Shown: piece by piece, positions 27,406 to 36,215 of the stretch
How the letters are laid out: every line of letters begins with the position of its first letter
How positions within the stretch are numbered: position 1 is the first letter of the stretch
Source of the DNA: Heyndrickxia acidicola
Lineage (GTDB): Bacteria > Bacillota > Bacilli > Bacillales > Bacillaceae_C
Direction of reading: 5' to 3'
NCBI RefSeq assembly: GCF_001636425.1
Contig: NZ_KV440953.1
Coordinates: 508,847-572,846, forward strand
Length of the DNA: 64,000 nt
Made by a program: the position numbers and the translations under genes
Notes under the pieces: model-generated
Database searches by the model: none
What the model was told of the DNA's origin: nothing
What the model saw: only the letters and a program-made list of their open reading frames with translations

Positions 27406-27550
27406 CAGCCGAGTTCAAAGGTTTGTTAAACAGCCGATTTATCCGAATGTCTGAAAAACAACAGACTCATTATACATAGCCTATGAATAATGCAGGATGA
27501 ACAAAAGCATAATAGAAAGTAGTATACATGCCTTTCCAGGAGTGAAAACA

Positions 27551-27730
27551 ATGAAGTTTATTGAAAGGTGGCTTTTAAAGCTAGTCATCCTGCACTTTAT
27601 TTTGCTGATTACTGTACAAATGATATTTCATCAGTTTCATTTTCTTGGCCAGCTTCAAAAAATTACTCTTTACGAGGGTGTAAATAGCAATACCGAAACC
27701 CCGATAATGGAAACATGGAATAGAAGATAA
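27551..27730 (+). CDS. ypfB: Small membrane protein YpfB (DUF5359)
   Basis: 59 residues. ATG at 27551 behind AGGAGTGA. One transmembrane helix at about 9-28, then a short soluble tail. Position between ypfA and cmk matches ypfB. A T-tailed terminator overlaps its stop region, supporting transcription of the small gene. Function unknown. Confidence 0.75.
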   Translation: MKFIERWLLKLVILHFILLITVQMIFHQFHFLGQLQKITLYEGVNSNTETPIMETWNRR

Positions 27731-27757
27731 GAAGACATTAAGTCTTCTTTTTTTTTG
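27730..27757 (+). terminator. Terminator after ypfB
   Basis: GAAGAC / GTCTTC stem with a five-base loop and nine or more T, directly at the ypfB stop. Confidence 0.88.
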
Positions 27758-27804
27758 TGGAATTCTTATTTTGAAGGAATTGGAAATACTCAGTATTTAA
27801 CATT

Positions 27805-27906
27805 TGGCTGTGTTAAAGAACGCTGTTGTTTTTTAGCTCATTCCTTTCTTTACTGTAAAATGAACAAAAAAACGAGCAGTTATCAACATTGAATTTAACA
27901 CAGCCT
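27805..27906 (+). repeat. Repeat family A copy 7
   Basis: Ends TGGCTGTGTTAAAG and TTTAACACAGCCT; arms CTGTTGTTTTTTAGCTCAT and ACGAGCAGTTATCAACATTGAA. The core contains TCCTTTCTTTACTGTAAA, also found in copies at 6144 and 37768. Confidence 0.82.
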
Positions 27907-28006
27907 AAAATTTATGAAGAGATTTTTTTTATTGGAAACTCTTATGGTAAAATAAGAAGGATTACTTAAAATCATGTAGAAATGAAATAGAATGGGTGAA
28001 GCTGTA

Positions 28007-28681
28007 ATGAAGAAAAAAATCCGAATTGCGATTGACGGACCGGCAGCGGCAGGAAAGAGCACGGTAGCGAAAATAATAGCTGAAAATCTTTCGTTTATTT
28101 ATATTGACACGGGTGCTATGTACAGATCCTTAACATATAAAGCACTTCAAAAACAAGTGGATCTTCAGGATGAAGATGCACTTGCTGACCTTCTTTATAA
28201 TACGACTATTGAACTAAAACCCGGAAGCGAAGGCCAAATTGTTTTGGTAGACGGGCAGAATGTTACAAGCCTGATTAGAGAATCTAATGTAACAAACTCT
28301 GTATCCCAAGTTTCAAAATATCGCCTGGTGCGTGAAGAGATGGTTAGAAGACAGAAGGTGCTTGCCAAGGACGGCGGAGTTGTAATGGACGGCCGGGATA
28401 TAGGCACACAGGTGATTCCGGATGCAGAGCTAAAAATATTCCTATTGGCCAGCGTTGAAGAGCGGGCCGAGCGACGTCATTCTGAAAACCTGGCAAAGGG
28501 CTATCCCTCTGAGCTTGAACAGCTAAAGCTGGAAATTGAGCAAAGGGATAAACTGGATTCTGAAAGAGAAGTATCTCCATTAAGAAAAGCAGAAGATGCT
28601 GTGACCATTGACACTACTTCGTTATCTATTATGGATGTAGTAGATAAAATCATGACACTAGCTTTGGAAAGGAAAGAGTGA
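28007..28681 (+). CDS. cmk: Cytidylate kinase
   Basis: 224 residues from the ATG at 28007, which has GGGTGAAG upstream; an ATG five codons earlier has none. P-loop [11 protein letters not shown], the CMP-binding block [12 protein letters not shown], and the later [10 protein letters not shown] and RAERRHSEN. It phosphorylates CMP and dCMP to the diphosphates. The downstream plsC starts within its stop codon and ypfD follows, the usual Bacillus order. Confidence 0.96.
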   Translation: MKKKIRIAIDGPAAAGKSTVAKIIAENLSFIYIDTGAMYRSLTYKALQKQVDLQDEDALADLLYNTTIELKPGSEGQIVLVDGQNVTSLIRESNVTNSVSQVSKYRLVREEMVRRQKVLAKDGGVVMDGRDIGTQVIPDAELKIFLLASVEERAERRHSENLAKGYPSELEQLKLEIEQRDKLDSEREVSPLRKAEDAVTIDTTSLSIMDVVDKIMTLALERKE

Positions 28682-29268
28682 ATGTGACATTCTATATGTT
28701 CGCAAAAAGGGCAGTCTGGCAGCTTTTAAACCCGATTTATCGATTTGAAATCATTGGGCTTGAGCATTTCCCTAAAGATGGGGGTGTACTTCTGTGCTCA
28801 AATCATATTAACAACCTGGATCCGCCGGTTGTAGGGATTACTGCCCCGAGACCCATTATTTTTATGGCCAAGGAAGAACTGTTTAAATCCCCTTTTATGA
28901 AAAAGCTTATGATAAAGCTCAACGTTTTCCCTGTAAAGAGAGGGAAGAATGACAGAGAAGCGCTAAGAATGGCATTAAGTGTTTTAAAGGAGAATCAGGT
29001 TTTAGGTGTGTTCCCAGAGGGTACTCGAAGTAAAACAGGAGAGCTGGGGAAGGGCATGGCAGGAGCCGGTTTCTTTGCCTTAAGGACAAAAGCAAATGTT
29101 GTTCCCTGTGCCATTATTGGCCCATACAAACCATTTAAAAGGCTGAAAGTAGTATATGGCCAGCCAATTGATATGGATCCTTTAAGGCAAAATAAAAAAA
29201 GTGCAGAGGAAGCAACAGAAGTGATTATGAATGAAATCCGTAAACTTATGGAAAAACATCGGTCTTGA
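28678..29268 (+). CDS. plsC: 1-acyl-sn-glycerol-3-phosphate acyltransferase
   Basis: 196 residues. GTG start overlapping the cmk stop by four bases (GTGA); a second GTG two codons on is also possible. The acyltransferase motifs are NHINNLD (NHxxxxD) and FPEGTRS, with PVKRGKND between them and VPCAIIGP after. It adds the second acyl chain in phosphatidic acid synthesis at the membrane. Translational coupling to cmk is likely. Confidence 0.9.
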   Translation: MNVTFYMFAKRAVWQLLNPIYRFEIIGLEHFPKDGGVLLCSNHINNLDPPVVGITAPRPIIFMAKEELFKSPFMKKLMIKLNVFPVKRGKNDREALRMALSVLKENQVLGVFPEGTRSKTGELGKGMAGAGFFALRTKANVVPCAIIGPYKPFKRLKVVYGQPIDMDPLRQNKKSAEEATEVIMNEIRKLMEKHRS

Positions 29269-29482
29269 GTGTCTTTGCTTGACAAAAAGCCTTAATTGTT
29301 AGAAGTTTATATTAGTAGTTTTTTTTGATTAGTATGAATTTAAATGAGAGCTTCGGTCTTTTGAAATGGGCGAATAAAAAGTTTTGTTTAATAACCGATG
29401 CCAGAGGAAATCTTTGACATTAAAGCCCCGAAGCCGTAGCTGACTAATATGATTCAGCAGTCGGATAAAGGAGGAATACATA

Positions 29483-30625
29483 ATGACAGAAGATATGAAT
29501 CAAGTAGAGGTAAGGTCTTTTTCAGAAAATGATAAAGTTAAAGGAACTGTAACAAAGGTGGAAGAGAAACAAGTTCTAGTTTCCATCGAGGGCAGCAAGC
29601 TTGACGGAATTATTCCGATCAGTGAGTTATCGAGCCTCCATATTGAACAGGCTTCAGATGTTGTGAATGAAGGCGATGTACTTGATCTGGTTGTAACGAA
29701 AATTGAAGAAGAAGCATTAATTGTTTCCAAACGAAAAGTGGATGCTGAAAAAGCCTGGGAGGAAATGCAGCGCCGTTTTGAAGACAATGAAATTTTCGAA
29801 GCGGAAGTCAGCGATGTAGTCAAAGGCGGTCTTGTCATTGACTTAGGTGTAAGGGGATTTGTTCCTGCATCTCTTGTTGAAGACCGTTATGTTGAAGATT
29901 TTTCTGATTATAAAGGAAAAACACTTACCTTTAAAATTGTGGAGCTTGATCGTGAAAAAAACCGCTTAATTTTATCACACCGTGCCGTTCTTGAATCTCA
30001 AAAAGCTAATCGTAAAAAACAAGTACTTGAGTCGATTGAAGTTGGACAAGTCCTTGAAGGTACAGTACAGCGCTTGACAGATTTTGGTGCTTTTGTAGAT
30101 ATTGGCGGTGTAGATGGGCTTGTCCATATTTCACAGCTTTCATATGAACATGTTGCGATGCCTTCTGATGTTGTGAAAGAGGGAGACAAAGTGAAGGTAA
30201 AGGTCCTTTCGGTTGATCGTGACAATGAAAGAGTCTCACTTTCCATTAAAGAAACACTGCCTGGCCCTTGGTCTAATATTGATGAGAAAGCTCCTCTCGG
30301 TTCTATTCATACAGGCACAGTGAAAAGAATTGTTTCTTTTGGAGTATTTGTCGAAGTATTTCCTGGAGTGGAAGGGCTTGTCCACATTTCACAAATTTCA
30401 CACAAGCATATCGGGACACCTCATGAAGTGTTGAAGGAAGGCCAGGAAGTAAAAGTGAAGGTATTGGATGTAAATGCAAGTGAGCAAAGATTATCCTTAA
30501 GCATTAAGGAACTTGAAGAAGCTCCAGCCTCTGAAAACCATGATTTTGAGCTTCCTGAAGAAACAAAAGGATTCTCTCTTGGTGATATGATCGGAGATAA
30601 ATTAAAAAGCCTAAAAAAAGATTAA
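29483..30625 (+). CDS. ypfD: Ribosomal protein S1 homologue (four S1 domains)
   Basis: 380 residues with four S1 RNA-binding repeats starting at about residues 15, 100, 185 and 272. The third and fourth carry the typical blocks [19 protein letters not shown] and [20 protein letters not shown]. The ATG follows AAAGGAGG. Firmicutes S1 homologues are shorter than the six-domain E. coli S1 and are not needed for general translation initiation. The 213-base leader contains a GCTGA / TCAGC hairpin just before the ribosome binding site, which could be regulatory (inference). Confidence 0.93.
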   Translation: MTEDMNQVEVRSFSENDKVKGTVTKVEEKQVLVSIEGSKLDGIIPISELSSLHIEQASDVVNEGDVLDLVVTKIEEEALIVSKRKVDAEKAWEEMQRRFEDNEIFEAEVSDVVKGGLVIDLGVRGFVPASLVEDRYVEDFSDYKGKTLTFKIVELDREKNRLILSHRAVLESQKANRKKQVLESIEVGQVLEGTVQRLTDFGAFVDIGGVDGLVHISQLSYEHVAMPSDVVKEGDKVKVKVLSVDRDNERVSLSIKETLPGPWSNIDEKAPLGSIHTGTVKRIVSFGVFVEVFPGVEGLVHISQISHKHIGTPHEVLKEGQEVKVKVLDVNASEQRLSLSIKELEEAPASENHDFELPEETKGFSLGDMIGDKLKSLKKD

Positions 30626-30635
30626 TATTTATAAA

Positions 30636-30665
30636 AAAGAGTTCTCAATAAGGGAGCTCTTTTTC
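30636..30665 (+). terminator. Terminator after ypfD
   Basis: AGAGTTCTC / GGGAGCTCT stem (two G-U pairs) and T tail, 12 bases after the stop. Confidence 0.85.
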
Positions 30666-30771
30666 TATTTTAGAGGCTGTTGTTTATTAGTGTTTATTCC
30701 TATAGCAGTTCAAGAATGGGAAATGGAATTTTTAGTCCCAGTTGAAAGGATTAAAAACCAATTTTCGTCAC

Positions 30772-31160
30772 CATCGGCTCAAGGTCATAAGCCAAGCCAG
30801 ACATAAGGGTAAAGATCAACCCTAATGTCTGGCTCGTCTTATGCTGGTCGCCGATAAGCGGGCAGCTTCCGCTTTTCTAAGATGTCCAGTTCCGGGCTCC
30901 AGCGGCTAGCAGACTTTCGGTCTTCTCCCTATGATAAGTCAACATCGAAAAGCTTTCGCTTTTCGTGTTTCCTTTATCTCAGTCGAAGCCCTAAAAAGTC
31001 TGTACGCCGCTAAACGTCGCCCTCCACTTTTCAATATGTCCAGCTTCAGCTGCCATCGGCTCGAGGTCATAAGCCAAGCCAGACATAAGGGTAAAGATCG
31101 ACCCTAATGTCTGGCTCGTCTTATGCTGGTCGCCGATAAGCGGGCAGCTTCCGCTTTTCT
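30772..31160. repeat. Repeat family B composite: two near-identical 107-bp hairpin copies around a third
   Basis: Bases 30772-30878 and 31054-31160 are 107 bases each and differ at two positions by eye. Each runs from CATCGGCTC to GCTTCCGCTTTTCT and contains a long imperfect hairpin (left TAAGCCAAGCCAGACATAAGGG, interrupted here by two mismatches to the right arm). Between them lies a different family B copy with GGTCTTCTCC, ATGATAAGTCAACATC, CTTTATCTCAGTCGAAG and GTACGCCG. The right copy ends at the stop codon of leftward ypzI and may terminate it. Confidence 0.75.
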
Positions 31161-31162
31161 TG

Positions 31163-31294
31163 CTACCTCTGATTTTTTCTTGCTTCTTCTGGGCTTTCCA
31201 TTCTTGTGGCTCCGTCATAATGAAGGGCTTGGTCTCGGTTCGACTCCACGGTGCGGCTTGCTTTTAATTTCTTTTCCTGACGATCTTTTCCCAT
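31163..31294 (-). CDS. ypzI: YpzI family small protein
   Basis: A 43-residue reading frame, very charged, starting MGKDRQEKKLKASRTVE and ending EEARKNQR. On the minus strand ATG is preceded by ATAGGAGGTG with eight bases between, an excellent ribosome binding site. It is conserved in size and in the motif LHYDGATRMESPEEAR with the small Bacillus protein YpzI as I recall it. It is divergent from yphA and ends against a palindromic repeat. Function unknown. It is easily missed because a longer overlapping frame hides it. Confidence 0.8.
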   Translation of the reverse strand: MGKDRQEKKLKASRTVESNRDQALHYDGATRMESPEEARKNQR

Positions 31295-31393
31295 ATTAAA
31301 CACCTCCTATTATAAGGTTTTCACTATAAATTTTTGTTATTCATGGTTAGAGTTCATTATCTTTTCCCATAATGGGAGTGAGGTGATGTAGAA

Positions 31394-31996
31394 ATGGATG
31401 GAGAGATGTTTTTAGGTTTCTTATGGGCTGTGTGGCTAATTGCAACATTTTTTTTGAATAAGCAAAATTCAATGAGAATTCCGGCTGCAGCCTTGTCGTT
31501 AATTTTGATTATTTCTTATCCTTATAGTATTCCGATTTTTTCATTTTCCATTAAATTACCCGCATTATTATTGCTTGCTATAGGGTATTACTATCTTAAT
31601 TCCCTTTCATTTACAAGGAAATTATATATGATATTGTCGGTTATGATAATCACTTCCGGTTTTACTGGTGCTATGTTAATGGAATTGTATGATCCCATCT
31701 GGATGTTCATGGATAGAAGGCTTATGCTTGGTGGCATGGTCTTTCTTTTGGGACAGTTTTTATACCCTCAATCTTTATATAAGTGTCTTTCTAGTATGGT
31801 GATCGCTGCTATACATGGTGAGATTCTCTTTTCCATCTTTTTGTCAAAATGGGGAATTCACTATCCCATAGCATCTGACCCATTTTTAGATATTTGTTCC
31901 GTTTATTTATCGTTTACAATTATCTGGCATCTTATAAATCAACTCTCAACTTTTATGTCTGTACGGCAATCTGTGAAAAATGAAAGACAGTATTAG
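31394..31996 (+). CDS. yphA: YphA family membrane protein
   Basis: 200 residues, strongly hydrophobic, with about six or seven predicted membrane helices and no soluble domain. The ATG at 31394 follows GAGGTGATG. Size and placement between ypfD and der agree with YphA of B. subtilis. No catalytic motif is recognisable. Function unknown. Confidence 0.75.
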   Translation: MDGEMFLGFLWAVWLIATFFLNKQNSMRIPAAALSLILIISYPYSIPIFSFSIKLPALLLLAIGYYYLNSLSFTRKLYMILSVMIITSGFTGAMLMELYDPIWMFMDRRLMLGGMVFLLGQFLYPQSLYKCLSSMVIAAIHGEILFSIFLSKWGIHYPIASDPFLDICSVYLSFTIIWHLINQLSTFMSVRQSVKNERQY

Positions 31997-32167
31997 GCAG
32001 GCCAGGAACTGTTTTAAAAGTGGATTGCCTGCTTAGGATATTATTGTTAAACTATTAAAGTTAAGTTTGAAATGATATTCCGAAGAGCAGCTTCTAAATA
32101 TATATCATTATGACAGAACAGATATAAATGAGTACGATTAAAAGGGTAAATAGAAAGGGTGATTAAA

Positions 32168-33478
32168 ATGACAAAACCAGTTGTCGCCATAGTAGGACGT
32201 CCGAATGTAGGGAAATCAACGATTTTCAACCGTATTGCGGGGGAAAGGATTTCAATTGTTGAAGACATTCCAGGTGTTACCAGAGATCGTATCTACAGCT
32301 CAGCCGAGTGGTTAACTCATGAATTTAATCTTATTGATACAGGCGGGATTGACATTGGAGATGAGCCATTTCTTGAGCAAATCAGGCAGCAGGCGGAAAT
32401 AGCTATTGATGAAGCGGATGTCATAATATTTTTAACAAGCGGCCGCGAAGGCGTCACATCTGCAGATGAAACGGTAGCGAAAATATTATATAAAACAAAA
32501 AAACCGGTTGTCTTAGGGGTAAATAAAATTGATAATCCTGAAATGAGGGACCAGCTTTACGATTTTTATGCATTAGGATTTGGGGAACCATTTCCGGTTT
32601 CTGGTTCACATGGTATTGGACTTGGGGATCTTCTGGATGAGGTTGCCAAGCATTTTCCTAAGGATGAAGATGCAGAATATGATGAAAACACTATAAAGTT
32701 TTCTTTTATTGGACGTCCGAATGTAGGAAAGTCGTCATTAGTGAATGCAATTCTGGGCGAAGAACGTGTTATTGTAAGTGATATTGAAGGGACTACAAGA
32801 GATGCAGTTGATTCTATGTATACATATGAAGACCAGGATTATGTCATCATAGATACGGCTGGTATCAGAAAAAAAGGGAAAGTATACGAAAGCACAGAAA
32901 AATATAGTGTATTGCGCGCTTTAAGAGCAATTGAACGTTCCGATGTTGTTTGTGTTGTTTTAAATGGGGAAGAGGGCATAAGGGAACAGGATAAAAAAAT
33001 TGCCGGCTACGCACATGAAGCAGGAAGAGCTGTCATTATTGTGGTGAATAAATGGGATGCGGTCGAAAAAGACGAGAAAACCATGAAAGTTTTTGAACAA
33101 ACTATCAGGGAGCACTTCTTATTCTTAAGCTATGCACCCATTGTCTTTTTATCAGCCAAAACAAAGAAAAGAGTCTTTTCTTTGTTGCCAGTTATTCAAA
33201 GAGTCAGTGAAAATCATGCAATGCGTGTACAATCCAGTATTTTAAATGACATCATATCAGATGCCGTTGCGATGAATCCGACCCCGACGGATAATGGGCG
33301 CAGATTACGAATTTATTATACTACCCAAGTGGCGGTAAAGCCGCCTACCTTTGTTGTTTTTGTTAATGAGCCTGAACTTATGCATTTTTCTTATCAGCGT
33401 TTCCTTGAAAACCGTATCAGAGATTCATTTGATTTTGAAGGTACGCCAATCCGAATTATACCTCGTCATAGAAAATAA
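32168..33478 (+). CDS. der: Ribosome-assembly GTPase Der (EngA)
   Basis: 436 residues from the ATG at 32168, placed behind AAAGGGTG; a GTG three codons upstream overlaps that site. Two tandem GTPase domains: G1 GRPNVGKS near residue 10 and again near 185; G3 DTGGID and DTAGIRKK; G4 NKID and NKWD. A C-terminal KH-like domain completes the protein. It acts in maturation of the 50S subunit. The gpsA gene follows closely, as in other Bacillaceae. Confidence 0.97.
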   Translation: MTKPVVAIVGRPNVGKSTIFNRIAGERISIVEDIPGVTRDRIYSSAEWLTHEFNLIDTGGIDIGDEPFLEQIRQQAEIAIDEADVIIFLTSGREGVTSADETVAKILYKTKKPVVLGVNKIDNPEMRDQLYDFYALGFGEPFPVSGSHGIGLGDLLDEVAKHFPKDEDAEYDENTIKFSFIGRPNVGKSSLVNAILGEERVIVSDIEGTTRDAVDSMYTYEDQDYVIIDTAGIRKKGKVYESTEKYSVLRALRAIERSDVVCVVLNGEEGIREQDKKIAGYAHEAGRAVIIVVNKWDAVEKDEKTMKVFEQTIREHFLFLSYAPIVFLSAKTKKRVFSLLPVIQRVSENHAMRVQSSILNDIISDAVAMNPTPTDNGRRLRIYYTTQVAVKPPTFVVFVNEPELMHFSYQRFLENRIRDSFDFEGTPIRIIPRHRK

Positions 33479-33518
33479 TATGGCAGGGTAAATTTTAAAT
33501 AATAAGCAGGTGAAGAAG

Positions 33519-34571
33519 TTGAGCGGTGTTAAAGAAAAAGTGGCTGTATTGGGAGCAGGAAGCTGGGGAACTGCTTTGGCCATGGTACTGGCGGACAATG
33601 GTCATGAAGTACGTCTTTGGGGACACAAAAAAGAGCTTATTGATGAAATAAATAAAACGCATATGAATCATAAATATCTTCCCAATATTAGCTTGCCGGA
33701 AGGTATAAAAGGCTTTGATTCTTTACAGGATGCTTTAAAGGACCTTGATTTGATTATTCTGGCTGTTCCTACAAAAGCAATTAGGGAAGTACTAAAGAAC
33801 ATCATTGAATTTCAGAAAGAGCCTTTAACGATTGTCCATGTAAGTAAAGGGATAGAGCCTGATTCATTGTTAAGAATTACTGAAATGATTGCGCATGAGG
33901 TGCCAAAGAAGCTGCAAAAGGATATCGTTGTCCTTTCTGGTCCAAGTCATGCCGAAGAGGTAAGTCTTCGCCACCCTACTACAGTGACGGTTACTTCGTC
34001 AAATATGGAGGCAGCTAATCGTATCCAGGATCTGTTTATGAACCAAAACTTCCGTGTTTATACAAACGCGGACGTTATTGGTGTCGAAATCGGCGGTGCA
34101 TTGAAGAATATTATTGCTCTTGCTGCAGGTATTTCAGATGGACTAGGCTACGGGGACAATGCAAAAGCTGCTCTTATTACACGTGGTCTGGCTGAAATCG
34201 CCAGGCTTGGAGTGAAAATGGGAGCAAATCCATTAACCTTTTCAGGGCTTACCGGCATTGGTGACCTAATTGTCACTTGTACAAGTGTCCATTCCCGGAA
34301 CTGGAGAGCAGGAAATATGCTTGGAAAGGGTAAAACGCTTCAAGAAGTCCTGGAAAGTATGGGAATGGTTGTTGAGGGAGTACGTACAACAAAGGCAGCT
34401 TATCAGCTTGCCAAGGAGTACAATGTCAGTATGCCAATAACAGAAGCCTTATACAATGTATTGTTCAATGGAGATAAACCCAAGGAAGCAGTTGACCGCT
34501 TGATGGGGAGATTGAAAACGAATGAAATGGAGGATCTGACAGATATTCTAGAGGATCAGTTCAGAGAATAA
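33519..34571 (+). CDS. gpsA: NAD(P)H-dependent glycerol-3-phosphate dehydrogenase
   Basis: 350 residues from the TTG at 33519, which has AGGTGA five bases upstream; a GTG three codons earlier sits on that site. N-terminal Rossmann motif [12 protein letters not shown], then [20 protein letters not shown] and the catalytic lysine region [16 protein letters not shown]. It makes sn-glycerol-3-phosphate for phospholipids, complementing plsC nearby. A GC-containing terminator follows about 140 bases downstream. Confidence 0.95.
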   Translation: MSGVKEKVAVLGAGSWGTALAMVLADNGHEVRLWGHKKELIDEINKTHMNHKYLPNISLPEGIKGFDSLQDALKDLDLIILAVPTKAIREVLKNIIEFQKEPLTIVHVSKGIEPDSLLRITEMIAHEVPKKLQKDIVVLSGPSHAEEVSLRHPTTVTVTSSNMEAANRIQDLFMNQNFRVYTNADVIGVEIGGALKNIIALAAGISDGLGYGDNAKAALITRGLAEIARLGVKMGANPLTFSGLTGIGDLIVTCTSVHSRNWRAGNMLGKGKTLQEVLESMGMVVEGVRTTKAAYQLAKEYNVSMPITEALYNVLFNGDKPKEAVDRLMGRLKTNEMEDLTDILEDQFRE

Positions 34572-34709
34572 GTGGACTAGCAGTCTAACAGAGAAAGAAA
34601 CACTATAAGATTTAGGCCATTTCAAGATGCCATTATGGAGCAGGAAGCATACTATGCTATGAAGTAAAAAGCTTTAAGCTAATGGTATGGGTAATTGTCT
34701 CTAGTGTTG

Positions 34710-34748
34710 AACTGAAGTTAAGGGAACCCCTTGCTTCAGTTTTTTTAT
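34710..34748 (+). terminator. Terminator after gpsA
   Basis: AACTGAAG / CTTCAGTT outer stem with an AGGG / CCCT inner stem and seven T. Confidence 0.88.
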
Positions 34749-34777
34749 GCAAACAGTGTGGACCAGCTAAACTAACA

Positions 34778-34811
34778 TTTTTATTCCTTTAGTGCATTAA
34801 AGGAATAAAAA
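34778..34811. repeat. Perfect 14-bp inverted repeat
   Basis: TTTTTATTCCTTTA, a six-base loop GTGCAT, and the exact complement. It is AT-rich and symmetrical (T run before, A run after). It may be a bidirectional terminator or an operator; apart from this and the gpsA terminator the 419-base gap before yphE holds only the yphE promoter. Confidence 0.7.
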
Positions 34812-34903
34812 TGAATTTGGTTGAATCGTGCTCCAGGGTGCTTCAAATATTTTTGGAATAATGAAAAATTTCATCGATTTCTTATTTTTAGAGTCTGCTA
34901 TTA

Positions 34904-34912
34904 TGATATAAT
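34904..34912 (+). promoter_or_regulatory. Candidate extended -10 promoter of yphE-yphF
   Basis: TGATATAAT, an extended -10 (TGn plus TATAAT), about 80 bases before yphE. The -35 is weak. Confidence 0.5.
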
Positions 34913-34990
34913 ATTTTCCGTAGTTTACTTTTATTACATAATTCTTGGCTAATGGAACAATAGAATGAAAGCGGAAAGGGGTAGTAAAAG

Positions 34991-35191
34991 ATGTCTCTGG
35001 CTATGCTTAAAATGTGGATTTCGATTTTAGCGATGGGCTTGATGGCAGTTGCAATGGTTACTATATACCTGAGCAGATATAGGATAAAAATTCAATTTTT
35101 AAAAATTCTAACCGCTTTCATTGCGTATATTTGCCTTTTTGTCGGCGCCTTAATTATGATCTTTGTCGTAATCAGCGGACCGTCTGCCTGA
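34991..35191 (+). CDS. yphE: YphE family small membrane protein (DUF2768)
   Basis: 66 residues made almost entirely of two membrane helices (about 8-27 and 37-61) separated by a basic loop. The ATG follows GGAAAGGGG. Length, topology and position between gpsA and the YphF lipoprotein match the DUF2768 protein of B. subtilis. Function unknown. Confidence 0.78.
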   Translation: MSLAMLKMWISILAMGLMAVAMVTIYLSRYRIKIQFLKILTAFIAYICLFVGALIMIFVVISGPSA

Positions 35192-35213
35192 TTGAAAGAC
35201 TAAAAGAGAGAGG

Positions 35214-35936
35214 ATGATCCGAAGATTGAAAAGATTAGGATTCCTTATATTATGTTTATTGCCGGCATTATTGCTTGGCGGCTGTTTATACCCTCAGGAT
35301 CAAAAGGCAGAAAGCGAGATACCAAATGACCAGCAGCTAGAAATAGTCCAGACAGCCATTAATGAATACCAGAAAAAGAATGATGGAATTCTCCCAATAA
35401 AAACGGAAAATCAGGATACACCTATATATCAAAAATATCCAATCGATTTTACTAAATTAACCCCCATTTATCTAAGCGAGCCACCCGGAGATGCTTATGA
35501 AAATGGAGGGGACTATCAATATGTATTAATAAACGCGGAAAAGAAGCCACTGGTCAAAATTTTTAATCTTGAAATTGCGGAAAAGATTCGGGAGCTGCAT
35601 ATACGGATTGATATACAAGGCTATCCCCCTTTTAAAGCCGAAATTGCTAGAGATGTATATACGCTGGATTATAAAAAGCTTGGCTATAAACAAGAGCCTT
35701 ATGTCATATCCCCCTATACCGGTCATACTCTTCCATTCGTTATTACTGGAACCGGCGACATCTATGTTGATTATCAAAGTGACTTATACCAGGCACTAAA
35801 ACAAAAGGGACAACGAAAATTTAAAAAGGGAATGGATATTAGGTCGATACTAACGGATCACTCTCCGTTCGTTCCAGCTTATTCACTTCCTTACACTGTA
35901 AATGAAAAAAATGAGCCTATATTTATGGCAAAATAG
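35214..35936 (+). CDS. yphF: YphF family lipoprotein
   Basis: 240 residues. N-terminal signal with lipobox LLLGGC (cysteine at residue 24), so it is probably lipidated and held on the outer face of the membrane. The mature part is hydrophilic with no motif I recognise. It begins 22 bases after yphE, in the same transcript, and is closed by a strong terminator. Position next to spoIVA matches YphF. Function unknown. Confidence 0.8.
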   Translation: MIRRLKRLGFLILCLLPALLLGGCLYPQDQKAESEIPNDQQLEIVQTAINEYQKKNDGILPIKTENQDTPIYQKYPIDFTKLTPIYLSEPPGDAYENGGDYQYVLINAEKKPLVKIFNLEIAEKIRELHIRIDIQGYPPFKAEIARDVYTLDYKKLGYKQEPYVISPYTGHTLPFVITGTGDIYVDYQSDLYQALKQKGQRKFKKGMDIRSILTDHSPFVPAYSLPYTVNEKNEPIFMAK

Positions 35937-35940
35937 TCAT

Positions 35941-35982
35941 AACCCTTCCTTTTATCAATATATTCTAAAGGAAGGGTTTTTC
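35941..35982 (+). terminator. Terminator after yphF
   Basis: AACCCTTCCTTT / AAAGGAAGGGTT stem with T tail, five bases after the stop. Confidence 0.92.
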
Positions 35983-36121
35983 GATGGAACTCTTCGCATA
36001 TTATGTTGATTTCAGCCCCGAATAGAAGTATCATTGCTTACTTGAATGTTTGCTTGGCTGATGAAAGAATACCCTGTGTTTTATTAGCAGGTTAATGAAA
36101 AAGAAAAATTTTATTTTTGAG

Positions 36122-36151
36122 TCATATCATAATAGGACAACATCATACACA
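36122..36151 (+). promoter_or_regulatory. Candidate SigE promoter of spoIVA
   Basis: TCATATCA (36122-36129), 14-base spacer, CATACACA (36144-36151). Both hexamer regions agree well with mother-cell SigE consensus (KMATATTT, CATACAHT), about 65 bases before the start codon. SigE control of spoIVA is established in B. subtilis. Confidence 0.7.
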
Positions 36152-36215
36152 TATATTGTCCATTATCATTTTAAGGATGTTATGTCCCGGGAACTTAATG
36201 TGGGGAGGGAATTTC

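Noticed and set aside
27932-27953. SigA promoter for cmk (TTGGAA / TAAAAT)
   Set aside because: The spacing is only ten bases.
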